DNA from: Nonomuraea jiangxiensis
GTDB lineage: Bacteria > Actinomycetota > Actinomycetes > Streptosporangiales > Streptosporangiaceae
Direction of reading: 5' to 3'
Length of the DNA stretch: 64,000 nucleotides
Assembly: GCF_900099965.1 (NCBI RefSeq)
Contig: NZ_FNDJ01000023.1
Coordinates: forward strand, 1-64,000
In this document: one piece after another, positions 42,905-52,090 of the stretch
Layout: each line of letters starts with the position of its first letter
How positions within the stretch are numbered: the stretch's first letter is position 1
Program-made: the position numbers and the translations under genes
Notes under the pieces: model-generated
What the model was told of the DNA's origin: nothing
The model's input: the letters and a program-made list of their open reading frames with translations, nothing else
Database searches by the model: none

Positions 42905-44917
42905 TCACCTCTTGATCTGCTCGGCGATCTCCTCATCGATGCAGTCGGCGAGTCGTATCTCGAAAACCGTGTACTCGTGAACCTCGCCGTTGTCCTCGTA
43001 CGTCCTGATGCCGTCGCCGAGGCGGCGCCGCACCGCCTCCAGCGCCGGTCCGACCTCGCGGGAGGCCACCAGAGCCGCAGGTGGCATGCCCAGCAGCACC
43101 TCGAGCAGCAGGCTGCAACCTTCCGTGTCGTCGTCCTGGCCGTCCTCGTGGTGGACGACAAGGTCGGCCCGCCGCCGGACCTCAGCGGCGATCGTGTCGG
43201 CCGTCTCCGGGAGACCGATCGCCTGCAGGGTCACCTTCGCCTGGTGCCGGGTGTCCCGGTAGATCTCGTCGTCCTCCAGTACGGCCAGCAGGGTCGGCGT
43301 CGCGGGCGCCGCGGCCGCACCGGCCTGCCGGAGGGCGTACATCAGCCGGTACTTGGTCGACTCGTCGCGAAACCAGTGGTCGGCGTCTTCCCGGGTCGGG
43401 AAGGGAAACGCGCGGAGCGCCGCGTGCACCGCCGGAACCGCGGCGGCGCCCCGTTCGCCCAAGGCGGCCGACGTGAGCACACCGAGGAAGTCGCCGATCC
43501 CGGGCAGGCTCGCGACGAGCTCCTCCGTCGTGGACTCGTCCTCGCCGGTGAAGTACGCCAGCAACCGCCCGGCGGAACCGTGGCCATCGTGACGACCGAA
43601 CATCTGATAGAGGGCGGTGGTGGCCTTGCCCTGGTCGATCTCCGCCAGCGCGATCACCGCGGCCTCGCGGGTCGCCGGGTCCGCACCGTTCACGATCAGG
43701 TCCGTCAGCGCGTCCACCGCCGACCCGTGCCAGGCTTCGTCGAGATCACCCGAAGCCAGCTCACGCACTGCGGCCACGCTCGCCGGGCCGTCGTCCCAGT
43801 GGTGGCGGACGTCATCGAGCAGGGTCTCCACGTCACCGCCGTCCATCACCCAGGAGGGGCGGCCGACGCGTTGCGGCACGAGCCCGGCATGACCGGACCA
43901 GTGGAGAACGTGGACCTGGCCGCCGCGCCCGCCGACCAGCCAGCACCGCCCGTCCGGCGTACCGGCCACATGGGTCAGCTCCCGGGGGCCGGAGGATGTG
44001 GGAGGTACGAAGCGGCCGGCGGGTCCACGGCCGTGCAACCGCCAGAGCGCGGCCGTTCCATCCTGGGAAACCGACATCACCAGGTCCGTGTCCGTGGCGA
44101 GCGCCAATGCCCGGACACGGCCGCCATGCGCCTGAACGCGCCCGAGGCAGTGCGCCGAGCGGGCATCCCACCACGACAGCGAACCGTCCCGCCCGCCGAG
44201 CACCACCAGCGGCCGGTCCGGATGCGCCGCGATCGCCGTCGGCCGGGCGGGCGGGACGAACGCGGTCACGACCGCCCCACTCTCCGAGTCGAGAACGACC
44301 ACCCGGCCGCGCCGCGGGGACACCACAAGCCGCCACCCGTCGCAACAGCGTGTCAGCCGCTGATCCGCCGCATCGCCGCCGAAGGCCCATACGAGCCCGG
44401 CGTCGCCGTAGGTCTCCCCAGCAGGCCGCCGCCAGGCCCTGATCAGGCCCTCGTCACTGCTCACGACGATCAGACCGGAGGCGGTGCGCCCCAATGCCAT
44501 CGGGGATTCCGACTTGATGCTGCCGTACAGGGAGCCGAAAACGCCCAGCCAGCGAAGATCTCCACACTGCCTGAGCACCGCCTCCCGGTCCGAGGACGTG
44601 AGGAGCCGCCCGCCGTCCCAGGGGAACTGCCGCCATTCCAGGGCCTCGGCCGTCACCATCCAGAGCGAGGCCGATGGCCCCGTGGTCAACAACCGGGGCT
44701 GCCGGGCGTCCCCGATGAACGCGGCGCTCTCCACAGGCCCGCCTTGCAGCCCTCCCACATAGGCGGTCAGCAGGCCATGGCGCAGATCCCACAGCCGGAT
44801 CTCACCGGAACGCGCGCCGGTCGCCCCGATCCGCCCGTCCGGGGAGACCGCGACCGCGGTGACGGCATCGCCGTGGTCCTCCGACGGCCCGATGCAAAGA
44901 TCATCTTCGTCAGGCAT
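42905..44917 (-). CDS. WD40 / HEAT-repeat protein
   Basis: About 670 aa. The N-terminal half has WD40 blades (GDAVTAVAVSPDGRIGATGA, IRLWDLRHG; PLVVLGGRDGSLSWWDARSA; RALALATDTDLVMSVSQDGT, AALWRLHG). The C-terminal half has HEAT-type helical repeats (ALTDLIVNGADPATREAAVI, AAVPAVHAALRAFPFPTRED, ATPTLLAVLEDDEIYRDTRH). No kinase or ATPase domain, no signal peptide. Likely a protein-interaction scaffold. ATG 44917 (MPDEDDLCIG) was chosen because the frame upstream loses repeat character; the site before it is weak. Confidence 0.7.
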   Translation of the reverse strand: MPDEDDLCIGPSEDHGDAVTAVAVSPDGRIGATGARSGEIRLWDLRHGLLTAYVGGLQGGPVESAAFIGDARQPRLLTTGPSASLWMVTAEALEWRQFPWDGGRLLTSSDREAVLRQCGDLRWLGVFGSLYGSIKSESPMALGRTASGLIVVSSDEGLIRAWRRPAGETYGDAGLVWAFGGDAADQRLTRCCDGWRLVVSPRRGRVVVLDSESGAVVTAFVPPARPTAIAAHPDRPLVVLGGRDGSLSWWDARSAHCLGRVQAHGGRVRALALATDTDLVMSVSQDGTAALWRLHGRGPAGRFVPPTSSGPRELTHVAGTPDGRCWLVGGRGGQVHVLHWSGHAGLVPQRVGRPSWVMDGGDVETLLDDVRHHWDDGPASVAAVRELASGDLDEAWHGSAVDALTDLIVNGADPATREAAVIALAEIDQGKATTALYQMFGRHDGHGSAGRLLAYFTGEDESTTEELVASLPGIGDFLGVLTSAALGERGAAAVPAVHAALRAFPFPTREDADHWFRDESTKYRLMYALRQAGAAAAPATPTLLAVLEDDEIYRDTRHQAKVTLQAIGLPETADTIAAEVRRRADLVVHHEDGQDDDTEGCSLLLEVLLGMPPAALVASREVGPALEAVRRRLGDGIRTYEDNGEVHEYTVFEIRLADCIDEEIAEQIKR

Positions 44918-45124
44918 CCCTGAGAGGTAGCACATGTCCGGTGTGTCCGGCGACTCATCTGGAAACGCGCGCCCGATGTTTGCGGTGAACTCCAGCGAGC
45001 GGCGGGCTTCGCCATGCCCAGCGACCCGCGAGTACTGCTGACGGCCCGGAACATGACCATCCACGGCGGGAAGGCCTTGTCGACCTATACCCACGTCTCC
45101 GACCTTCCCTGCAGCGCTGCGTTG

Positions 45125-45574
45125 TCAGAGCGGCTGATAGGTCTTGTACCGTCCCTCAAGCGAGGCCTTGGCGGCATCGGCTACGTCCTCTCGCGGGGAA
45201 GATGCGCATGCGGTGAGGAATGCCTTGATTCGTGAGCCGTTCCAGCCGGCTGCTGCGGCCGCAGGCCAGAAGCGAAGTCCGTCGTAGGGGGTGCGCTCGG
45301 CCAGGAAGTTCAGGTTCGGGTGGTCTCGGCCAAGTCGGACGATTCCGTCGCCAAGGGCGACACAGATCATCGTGGCGCCCAGCGGCTTGAGCGCGAGTTC
45401 TCTGAGCAGCTGGAGAGCGGACTGGTGGCCGCACGTTGCCAGCGCCATGATCATCTGGTAATGCGTTTCCCAGGTCCGTGGATCGCGGATCTCTCGCTGC
45501 AGGGCGTCGAGCAGCGCAGGGCCGGCTGCGGGGTTGGCCAGGGCACGCAGCCTCTTTGCGGCTGCGCGGCGGCG
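45125..45574 (-). pseudogene. HEAT-like repeat protein, 5'-truncated
   Basis: The C-terminal 150 residues are protein-like (ANPAAGPALLDALQREIRDP, THYQMIMALATCGHQSALQL, RTPYDGLRFWPAAAAAGWNG, KAFLTACASSPREDVADAAK), giving three or four helical hairpins. Upstream of about 45574 the frame becomes low-complexity Arg/Pro-rich and no start is credible; recombinase sequence on the other strand begins near there. Function unknown. Confidence 0.45.
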
Positions 45575-45717
45575 CGGCGGTGGGTGATGGCGTGATGACC
45601 GCTGAGGTGATGCGAACTCGCCCTGTGGAGTGCTTGACGGTGTGCTCAGCGGGGCGGGAGGGCCGGCATTCCGAGGTCGGCATGGCCGGGCGTGCCCAGG
45701 CGTGCTGCGAGATCGAG

Positions 45718-46226
45718 GGCATCGACTGCGCATCGACGTCAACCGAGCCGCCGCCCGCCGCAGGGTCCGCGACGCGGCGATCATCGCCGTCCTAATGTAC
45801 GCCGGAGCCCGCGAGGAGGAGTGCGCGGCTGCAGATCGACGATATCGCGATCACTGCCCGCACCGGCACGGTCCGCCTGCACGGCAAGGGCGACCAAGTG
45901 CGCACGGTCCCGAGCCCACCCACCCCCCGGGCCCGCGTCTCAGCCTGGCTCGACCTCCGCGGCCGCCAACCCGGCCCGCTGTGGACCGGCCAGCGCGGAG
46001 CCCTGACCATCTCCGGGATCATCCAGGTGGTGCCGGCCGTCGGCGACAACGCCAAGCTCCCCGGCCTCCGCCCCCATCGGCTCCGCCATACCTACGCCAC
46101 CCGGCTGCGCGAAGCCGGCGCCCAGGTCCAGGCCCTCCTCGGCCACGCCCCCTCGACACCTCGGCTCGGTATTTCCGCGCTGGCACAGCCGAGCAAGCCG
46201 CCGTCCTCGACCGCGTCTCCGACTAG
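45718..46226 (+). pseudogene. Tyrosine recombinase remnant with frameshifts
   Basis: Pieces in three frames assemble to VRDAAIIAVLMYAGAREEEC, LQIDDIAITARTGTVRLHGK, GLRPHRLRHTYATRLREAGA, VQALLGHA and ..DTSARYFRAGTAEQAAVLDR. These are the catalytic-domain motifs including Arg, H-x-x-R, G-H and Tyr. Indels near 45825 and 46150 break it. The N-terminal domain is missing. Confidence 0.7.
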
Positions 46227-46257
46227 CACGTTCCCAGGCTCTTCTACGGGATCGTAG

Positions 46258-47484
46258 TCATGTCCGCGTCTCGAAACGGAGTGCGCCGCGCAGCAGGGGA
46301 CGGGCCGCCAGGGCGACGAGCGCCGCGGTGAGCACCCCGACGCCTGCCATGGCCACAGCCCTGGCAACCGCCCAACCGAGCCACTGGACCTGGTAGACGT
46401 CCCACACGGTCAAGATCACCACCGCGACACCCGAGACGGCCGCCACCACGCAGACCGGCAGCGCGGCAATGACCGCCTGTCGCACGAGCACCCCGCCCAG
46501 CGCCCGCTCCGGTACCCCGCAGGCGGCCAGCGCGGCGAACGAGCGGCGAAGGTCGATCAGCTCCTCCGCCTGGTGCACCACCAGAGCGGCCGCCGAGGTC
46601 ACCAGGGCGACCAGGAGCGCGACGTCCACCAGCGCGTGGGCCTGGGAGTAGCCGACACCGGCCTGCTGGGCCCCGGCTCCCGCGCCGAAGAACACGGTCA
46701 GGCTCACCACGGACAGGGCTCTGGCCCACGCCCGCGGGTCGGCCTCGACCAGGCGTGCCGCCAGCAGCGTCTCAGGAGACCGGGCCCGCAGGCCGGTACG
46801 GCGGGCGTACACCCTGATCAGCCAGGTCGCGGCCAGAGTCACGCCGAACAGCACCAGCACCAGCCCCGCTGCCATGACGACCACAGAACCGTACTTGCCG
46901 ACGAGCGGGAAACTTCCCTTCACCACGGCGCCGAGAACGAAGAAGCCGACCCCTGCCACAAGGATGAGCAGGTCTCGCACGCGCGGCCCCCGTACGCGTG
47001 CCCGACGGACCACTCCCAGCGGCGAGGCGACGACGTGCCGACCGGCGCGCACCCCCGACAAGACCCCGCCGAGCGTCACCAAAGCCACCACCACCGGCAC
47101 CTGCGGTACCGGCCCCGAGAGATGGGTGACCACGTAGAGCGCGCCGCCGACGAGAGACCCGCCCAGTGCCAGCAAGCCGCCTTCCCAAGCGCCCAGCACT
47201 CGTACGTCAGCCGGCGTCGCCCCCGCCAGCCGCAAGACGGCCAGCCGCCGCTCCCTGGTGGCCGAGGCCAGCCGGTTGGCCTGGTGAACCAGGCCTGCGA
47301 CCGGCACGGCCAGCAGCGCCAGGCCGAGCCCGGTCAGCGAGCCGCCCTCGTCCCTGTAGTCCGCCAGGCTGACGGCCGTGCAGACCAGGAACGTCGCCAC
47401 CGACGCGCCCGCGGCGACCAGCCTGGCGCGTACCCGCTCGGCCCGCGAGCGTCCCCTGTTCAGCATCCGCAGTACGGCGATCAC
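46258..47484 (-). CDS. FtsX-like ABC permease
   Basis: The 408-aa protein has about ten hydrophobic helices in two FtsX-like halves: LASATRERRLAVLRLAGATP, ADVRVLGAWEGGLLALGGSL early, and VHQAEELIDLRRSFAALAAC, GVPERALGGVLVRQAVIAAL late. The coupling stretches (R-R-x-x-A-x-L-R-x-x-G-A-x-P) are typical. The start overlaps the stop of its ATPase by 4 nt. Probably exports a lipid or peptide-like compound; activity depends on the ATPase, which carries a frameshift in this sequence. Confidence 0.82.
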   Translation of the reverse strand: MIAVLRMLNRGRSRAERVRARLVAAGASVATFLVCTAVSLADYRDEGGSLTGLGLALLAVPVAGLVHQANRLASATRERRLAVLRLAGATPADVRVLGAWEGGLLALGGSLVGGALYVVTHLSGPVPQVPVVVALVTLGGVLSGVRAGRHVVASPLGVVRRARVRGPRVRDLLILVAGVGFFVLGAVVKGSFPLVGKYGSVVVMAAGLVLVLFGVTLAATWLIRVYARRTGLRARSPETLLAARLVEADPRAWARALSVVSLTVFFGAGAGAQQAGVGYSQAHALVDVALLVALVTSAAALVVHQAEELIDLRRSFAALAACGVPERALGGVLVRQAVIAALPVCVVAAVSGVAVVILTVWDVYQVQWLGWAVARAVAMAGVGVLTAALVALAARPLLRGALRFETRT

Positions 47485-48147
47485 CGGTGCACCCCTGCCA
47501 GCACCGCTCCGTCGCGCAGAGCGATCTCCCGGTCGGCGTAGGCGGCCACTCGATTGTCGTGGGTGACCAGGACGACGGCGGTACGGCTGGCGCGCGCCGC
47601 ATCGAGCAGTGCACTCATCACCTGCTCGCCGCCGAGCGTGTCCAGCGCTCCGGTGGGTTCGTCGGCGAAGACCACGCGCGGACCGGTCACCAGCGCCCGC
47701 GCGACGGCCACCCGCTGCCGCTGCCCCCCGGACAGCTCACCGGTGCGCTGCTCGGCGCAGTCGGACACCTCCAGCCGGGCCAGCCACTGCGCCGCGGCGG
47801 TCATCGCCTCCTGCCGGCCGTGCCGGTTGAACAGCATCGGCAACGCGACGTTCTCCACCGCGGTCAGCTCGGGCACCAGCTCGCCGAACTGGAAGACGAC
47901 GCCGAAGTTCTCGCGCCGTAATCTTGTCAGCTCAGCCTCGGCAAGCGTGTCGATCCGCCGGCCGTCCAGGACGACCTCGCCGGACTTCGGCCGCACGACC
48001 CCTGCCAGGCAGTGCAGCAGCAGTTGACTTGCCCGCGCCGCTCGGTCCCGTAATGGCGACGATCTCACCCTCCGCGATCTCCAGGCAGACACCAGTCAAC
48101 GCCGTGGTCTGGCCGAACGATTTGCCCAGGCCCCTGGCCTCAAGCAT
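47481..48147 (-). pseudogene. ABC transporter ATPase with frameshift in the Walker A motif
   Basis: The frame from ATG 48147 reads MLEARGLGKSFGQTTALTGV, IVAITGPSGAGKST, then leaves the correct frame. The next frame continues LLLHCLAGVVRPKSGEVVLD, the Q-loop VVFQFGELVPELTAVENVAL, signature LSGGQRQRVAVARAL, Walker B VVFADEPTGALD and H-loop VVLVTHDN to 47481. One extra base near 48025 explains it. Otherwise it is a full LolD/MacB-type ATPase. Either a real pseudogene or a sequencing error. Confidence 0.8.
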
Positions 48148-48646
48148 TGCTGTCCTCCTTCATCCGCGCGAGCGCGGTCTCGATCCAGCGCAGGTCGGCG
48201 TCAAGGTGCTGCAGCGCGTAGTCGGCCGCCAGCACCTGGGCGGGCGCGCCAGATGCCTTCTCGGCGGTCAGCTCCCGCATGCGGGCCAGGTGCGCCTCGC
48301 GTTGCCGCAGGAGATAGCCGTCGGCGGCCTTCCCCGCGACGGCGACCCGGGCGAACAGCGGGCTGGCGACGTATGGCGCCGACGGCTCGACGGTGTTCAG
48401 CCACTGCTCCAGCTCCGCCCGGCCGCTGTCGGTGATCGCGTACAGGGTGCGCTCGGGTCCGCCCTCCTGCTGCGTCTCGGCGACCTCTGCCAGGCCGTCA
48501 CGTTCCAGGCGTTGCAGCGTGGCATAGACCTGTCCGTACGCCAGCGGCTTGGCGCCGGCGAGACGGTGATCGTGCTCCTTCTTGAGCTCGTAACCGTGCT
48601 TCGGGCGCTCGGCGAGGAAGCCGAGTAGCACATGAGCGGTTGACAT
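48140..48646 (-). CDS. PadR-family transcriptional regulator
   Basis: About 168 aa from ATG 48646 (MSTAHVLLGFLAERPKHGYE). The N-terminal winged helix matches PadR (LLGFLAERPKHGYELKKEHD, GQVYATLQRLERDGLAEVAE, YAITDSGRAELEQWL) and the C-terminal helices serve dimerisation. The stop overlaps the ABC ATPase start, so regulator, ATPase and FtsX permease form one operon. A 33-bp dyad directly before the start is the likely self-operator. Confidence 0.88.
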   Translation of the reverse strand: MSTAHVLLGFLAERPKHGYELKKEHDHRLAGAKPLAYGQVYATLQRLERDGLAEVAETQQEGGPERTLYAITDSGRAELEQWLNTVEPSAPYVASPLFARVAVAGKAADGYLLRQREAHLARMRELTAEKASGAPAQVLAADYALQHLDADLRWIETALARMKEDSNA

Positions 48647-48647
48647 G

Positions 48648-48680
48648 GTCGCGACTATACATTCAATGAATAGTCGCGAC
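48648..48680. promoter_or_regulatory. PadR operator
   Basis: GTCGCGACTAT (48648-48658), spacer of 11 nt, ATAGTCGCGAC (48670-48680): 11-bp perfect inverted arms. The spacer itself is dyadic (CATT C AATG). It ends 2 nt from the padR start, so binding would block its transcription or translation initiation. Confidence 0.75.
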
Positions 48681-48970
48681 CAACGGCCGGTCCCGCGCCC
48701 GCTTCGCCTCCACGCGCTGGAGCGGCGCGCCTGCTGCGGCACCGCCCCCGCAACCTGGCAGGACCCGGCGTTCCCCGGCCACGCCGACTGGTCGATGCTC
48801 GGCGCCGGCGGCTGCGGCGCGAAACCGGTGCACGTGGACGCCACCCCGGTCCGGCGGCCGCTGCGGCGGTCATGTTCTCCGGTGAGGCTCCCACGCGGGC
48901 GTGACTCACCTTTGGCTCACGCCTTCGCGTCGGCGTCGTCGATCGGCTCGCCTTCGGCGGTCGGCCCTGC

Positions 48971-49522
48971 TCAGGTGTGACGGCGTAGGCCGTCGAGGAT
49001 GACGCGCAGGAGGTGGTGGGCGCGGGCGTCCCACTCCGCGGGTTCCAGGCGGGTCAGGTAGCCGATCAGCAGGATGATGTCGCGGGCGTCCACGTCGGGG
49101 CGGATGACGCCCTCGGCTTTGCCAGCGTCGAGGAGCGTGGTCAGCGCCTCGCCGATCGGGCCGAGGCTGTGCGCGGACAGGTCCTGCCACACTCCCGCCT
49201 CGACAGCCGCGAACACCTCGCGCTTGACCTTGGCGTATTCGGCCACCCGGTCCAGCCAGCCGGCCAGGGCAGGCAGCGGTTCGTGCTCGGCGAGCAGTTC
49301 CGGTGCGGCGGCCACGAGGTCGTCCACGTCCTTGCGGTAGACCTCGGCGAGCAGGGCCTCCCGAGTCGGGAAGTGGCGGTAGAGGGTGCCCTGGCCGACG
49401 CCCGCCCGCTTGGCGATCTCATTGAGCCGCACCTCGTTCGCGTTCACGATGACCTCTCGTGCGGCCTGGAGGATCCGTGCGCGGTTCTCGGTGGCGTCGG
49501 CTCGGCGGCGGGGGGCGTTCAT
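48971..49522 (-). CDS. TetR-family transcriptional regulator
   Basis: The 183-aa protein has an N-terminal HTH (RARILQAAREVIVNANEVRL, EIAKRAGVGQGTLYRHFPTR, the recognition helix GVGQGTLYRHFP) and a C-terminal TetR_C_33-like domain (GPIGEALTTLLDAGKAEGVI, RPDVDARDIILLIGYLTRLE). Divergent from the SDR gene with two matching palindromes between them. Confidence 0.9.
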   Translation of the reverse strand: MNAPRRRADATENRARILQAAREVIVNANEVRLNEIAKRAGVGQGTLYRHFPTREALLAEVYRKDVDDLVAAAPELLAEHEPLPALAGWLDRVAEYAKVKREVFAAVEAGVWQDLSAHSLGPIGEALTTLLDAGKAEGVIRPDVDARDIILLIGYLTRLEPAEWDARAHHLLRVILDGLRRHT

Positions 49523-49550
49523 CGGTCCTCTTCTGGGCGGGTTGGTTAAG

Positions 49551-49598
49551 CGGACATGTGTCCGGTACGGTGGGAGTCACCTAAACGGACACGTGTCC
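49551..49598. promoter_or_regulatory. Two TetR operators
   Basis: CGGACATGTGTCCG (49551-49564) and GGACACGTGTCC (49587-49598) share the GGACA-TGTCC dyad and are 35 bp apart, centre to centre. One sits just before the tetR start, the other before the SDR ribosome binding site, so both divergent promoters can be covered. Confidence 0.8.
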
Positions 49599-49621
49599 AG
49601 TTTACTGTGGAGGGAATTGCC

Positions 49622-50362
49622 ATGTCAGCCATCAGGGGCAAGGTCGTGGCCATCACCGGGGCGAGCAGCGGGATAGGCGAGGCCACCGCGCGCCTGCTCG
49701 CCGAGCGGGGCGCCGCCGTCGTGCTCGGCGCGCGGCGGACGGAGCGGCTCGACCAGATCGCCCGTGAGATCCGCGACCGCGGCGGGCGCGCCGTCACCCG
49801 GGCCGTGGACGTCACCGCCCGCGAGGACCTCGAACAACTCGTCGGCCTTGCCGTGACGGCGTTCGGGCGGCTCGACGTGCTGGTCGGCAACGCCGGCATC
49901 AGCAAGATCGGCCCCGTGGCCGACCTTGACGTGGCCGGCTGGTCGGCGATGATCGACGTCAACCTACGCGGCGTGCTGCACGGCATCGCCGCCGCGCTGC
50001 CGGTGTTCCGCGAGCAGGGACAGGGCCACCTCGTGACCACCGTGTCGACGGCCGGGTTGAAGATCACACCCACGATGGCGGTCTACGCCGCGACCAAGAA
50101 CGCCGTGCGTACCCTCCTGGAAGGGCTGCGGCAGGAGTCGACCGACGGCGTGTTGCGGACGACGGCGGTCTCGCCGGGCTACGTGCGTACGGAACTCGTC
50201 GGCTCCATCGACAACCCCGAAGTCCGCGAGGAGATCCGCCGCAACATGAACCAGTACGCCATCGCGCCGGAAGCCGTCGCCCGCGCTGTCGCCTTCGCCA
50301 TCGAACAGCCCCATGATGTGGAGATCGGCGAGATCGTCATCCGCCCGACGACCCAGAGTTGA
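49622..50362 (+). CDS. Short-chain dehydrogenase/reductase
   Basis: The 246-aa protein starts at ATG 49622 after GGAGGG. It has VVAITGASSGIGEATARLLA (T-G-x-x-x-G-I-G), VGNAGISKIG (N-A-G), the catalytic Ser in TTVSTAG and YAATKNAVRTL (Tyr-x-x-x-Lys). The end GEIVIRPTTQS is typical of YdfG-like SDRs. Oxidises or reduces a small alcohol/ketone with NADP(H) preference suggested by GARRTERL. Likely repressed by the divergent TetR protein and induced by its ligand. Confidence 0.9.
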   Translation: MSAIRGKVVAITGASSGIGEATARLLAERGAAVVLGARRTERLDQIAREIRDRGGRAVTRAVDVTAREDLEQLVGLAVTAFGRLDVLVGNAGISKIGPVADLDVAGWSAMIDVNLRGVLHGIAAALPVFREQGQGHLVTTVSTAGLKITPTMAVYAATKNAVRTLLEGLRQESTDGVLRTTAVSPGYVRTELVGSIDNPEVREEIRRNMNQYAIAPEAVARAVAFAIEQPHDVEIGEIVIRPTTQS

Positions 50363-50363
50363 G

Positions 50364-50382
50364 CCGGCCTGGTGCGGGCCGG
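50364..50382. terminator. Bidirectional hairpin between convergent genes
   Basis: CCGGCC, loop TGGTGCG, GGCCGG, directly after the SDR stop and before the end of the convergent cyclase-family gene. Confidence 0.55.
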
Positions 50383-50418
50383 GTTCTTCATGGCGTCGCA
50401 CCCCCTCGTGAACCGCGG

Positions 50419-51375
50419 TCAGAATGTGGCGATCGGGTTGACCGGGCTGCCGGACGTACCGGCGAAGCGGACCGGCGCGACTGCGAGGTGGAAGTCCCAC
50501 TGGCCGAGCTCGGCAGCCGTCGTCGCGCACGCCTCCAGGTCGCAGTTGTCGAGCATCCACAGCCCCATCGCGACGAGGCTCACGGCGTGAACCGGCATCA
50601 ACACGTCCGCGTACCCCGACGGCTGAACGTCCTGGGGGGTGTCCGCGCCGATCAGCGCGACCTCCCGTTCATGCAGCCACGGCAGGCAGGACGCGTGCCA
50701 GCCGGCCTGCGTGAAACCGCCGGCCGCACCGGCCTCATGCCGGAAGCGACCATAGCCGGTCCGCAGGAGTACGGCATCGCCGGATCGCACCCGCACACCC
50801 TGGCGACGCTCGGCCTCCTCGAGATCGTCGGGAAACACACCCTGCCCCGGCTCCAGCCACGGCACATCGCGGGCCCCCGCAATGTCCAGCAGGACACCCC
50901 GCGTGATGATCCCGTTCGCCGCCGCCGTGACGGCCGCCCACGCCGATCCCGTTGCGGCGTCGACCAGCGAGTGCGACCGCCCGTTGTACATCGTGCCGTC
51001 CCAGAAGATGTGGCACGGCGAGTCGAGGTGGGTGAGGGTGTTGCCGTGGAACGTGATGCCGAGTCGCTCGGACGAAAAGCCCCAGCGCCGGTCGGCGTGG
51101 AATGCGGCTACCGGCATGTTCTCGGCACCCGGCATGTCGGCCGCGCACGGACACGTCGTCGTCGACCGCTCCATGTCCTGCGGTACGGCAACCTCCCATG
51201 CGCACGACACGCTCCTGCCGTGGCGCACGGCCCGCGCCGCCGTCAGCCGGACGTCGTCGGTGATGTGGTTGAGAGTGCCCAGCTCGTCGTCGTCGCCCCA
51301 CCGGCCCCAGTTCGACAGCATGTTGAAGTAGCCCAGCACGTCGTCCTGTGTGGGCATCGGCCGCCCTGCCGTCAT
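50419..51375 (-). CDS. Cyclase-family (kynurenine-formamidase-like) metal hydrolase
   Basis: About 318 aa from ATG 51375, which lies downstream of GGAGGAG. The PF04199 signature H-x-x-x-x-T-H-x-D-x-P-x-H appears as HGNTLTHLDSPCHIFWDGTM, giving metal ligands His, His and Asp. SGDAVLLRTGYGRF and IGADTPQDVQPS are other family blocks. Hydrolyses amide or lactone bonds; substrate unknown. It lies just downstream of, and in the same direction as, the flavin monooxygenase/ABC operon and may belong to the same pathway. The frame is open to 51447. Confidence 0.8.
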   Translation of the reverse strand: MTAGRPMPTQDDVLGYFNMLSNWGRWGDDDELGTLNHITDDVRLTAARAVRHGRSVSCAWEVAVPQDMERSTTTCPCAADMPGAENMPVAAFHADRRWGFSSERLGITFHGNTLTHLDSPCHIFWDGTMYNGRSHSLVDAATGSAWAAVTAAANGIITRGVLLDIAGARDVPWLEPGQGVFPDDLEEAERRQGVRVRSGDAVLLRTGYGRFRHEAGAAGGFTQAGWHASCLPWLHEREVALIGADTPQDVQPSGYADVLMPVHAVSLVAMGLWMLDNCDLEACATTAAELGQWDFHLAVAPVRFAGTSGSPVNPIATF

Positions 51376-51520
51376 CCCAGCATCGGCTCCTCCGGTCAGG
51401 CGGTTCGAGGCACCGAAGGCAGGGTGTCCCGCCCTCTCCTTTGACATGCCAAAGTCCGCTGAGCGGGCATGGTACTAGATCAGCGGCCCCGGCAGCGCCG
51501 CGCCTCTGGTCCGGAAAGCG

Positions 51521-52090
51521 TTATTTTGTTGCCTTTTCTGTGGGTTCGCCGAGCGAGAGCATGAGCCGGTTCGCCCAGTTGAAGAACGCGGCGGCGTGGA
51601 TGGTGTCGAGAATGGCCAGCTCGTCGAGCCCGTTGGCGCGCAGGTTCGCGACGTGCTCGGGGCCGAGCTGCTCGGGCGTGGCGGCGAGCGCGACCGAGGC
51701 GTCGATGACGGCCCGCCACCTGCCCGCCTGCGGAGCGGCGACCCCCTCGTCCAGCAGCCGCTGCACGTCGCCGGGGTGCTTGGAGTAGTGGGAGGCGAAA
51801 CGGGCGTGGACCGAGGCGCAGAACACGCACCCGTTGTGCCGGGAGGTGGCCGTGGCGGCCAGCTCCCGCTCGGCGCGCGGCAGTCCGCCGTCGGCGTTGT
51901 AGAAGATGTCGTTGTCGGTCAGGGTTCGCGCGTGGAGGATCTCCGGGTCGCGGGCCAGCAGCCGGAAGTACGGGGACGCGGCCCGCCCCTTGTCGATCAG
52001 CGCCTCGTGGTGAACGTCGGTCAGCTCGTCCTCGGCCAGCGGCGCCAGCCACGGCTCCCAGCCGAGTTGTTCCTGGGTGAAGCCGGTCAT
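51521..52090 (-). CDS. Alkylhydroperoxidase-domain protein, Avi_7169 family
   Basis: The 189-aa protein has the AhpD-like redox motif C-V-F-C-A-S-V-H within TATSRHNGCVFCASVHARFA, followed by SHYSKHPGDVQRLLDEGVAA and the helical CMD fold (LDTIHAAAFFNWANRLMLSL). Paired with the next gene, it follows the conserved set of two CMD proteins, an LLM monooxygenase and an oligopeptide-type importer. Last gene of the operon; start overlaps the upstream stop by 4 nt. Probably peroxide or hydroperoxide reduction, or a decarboxylase-like step. Confidence 0.82.
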   Translation of the reverse strand: MTGFTQEQLGWEPWLAPLAEDELTDVHHEALIDKGRAASPYFRLLARDPEILHARTLTDNDIFYNADGGLPRAERELAATATSRHNGCVFCASVHARFASHYSKHPGDVQRLLDEGVAAPQAGRWRAVIDASVALAATPEQLGPEHVANLRANGLDELAILDTIHAAAFFNWANRLMLSLGEPTEKATK

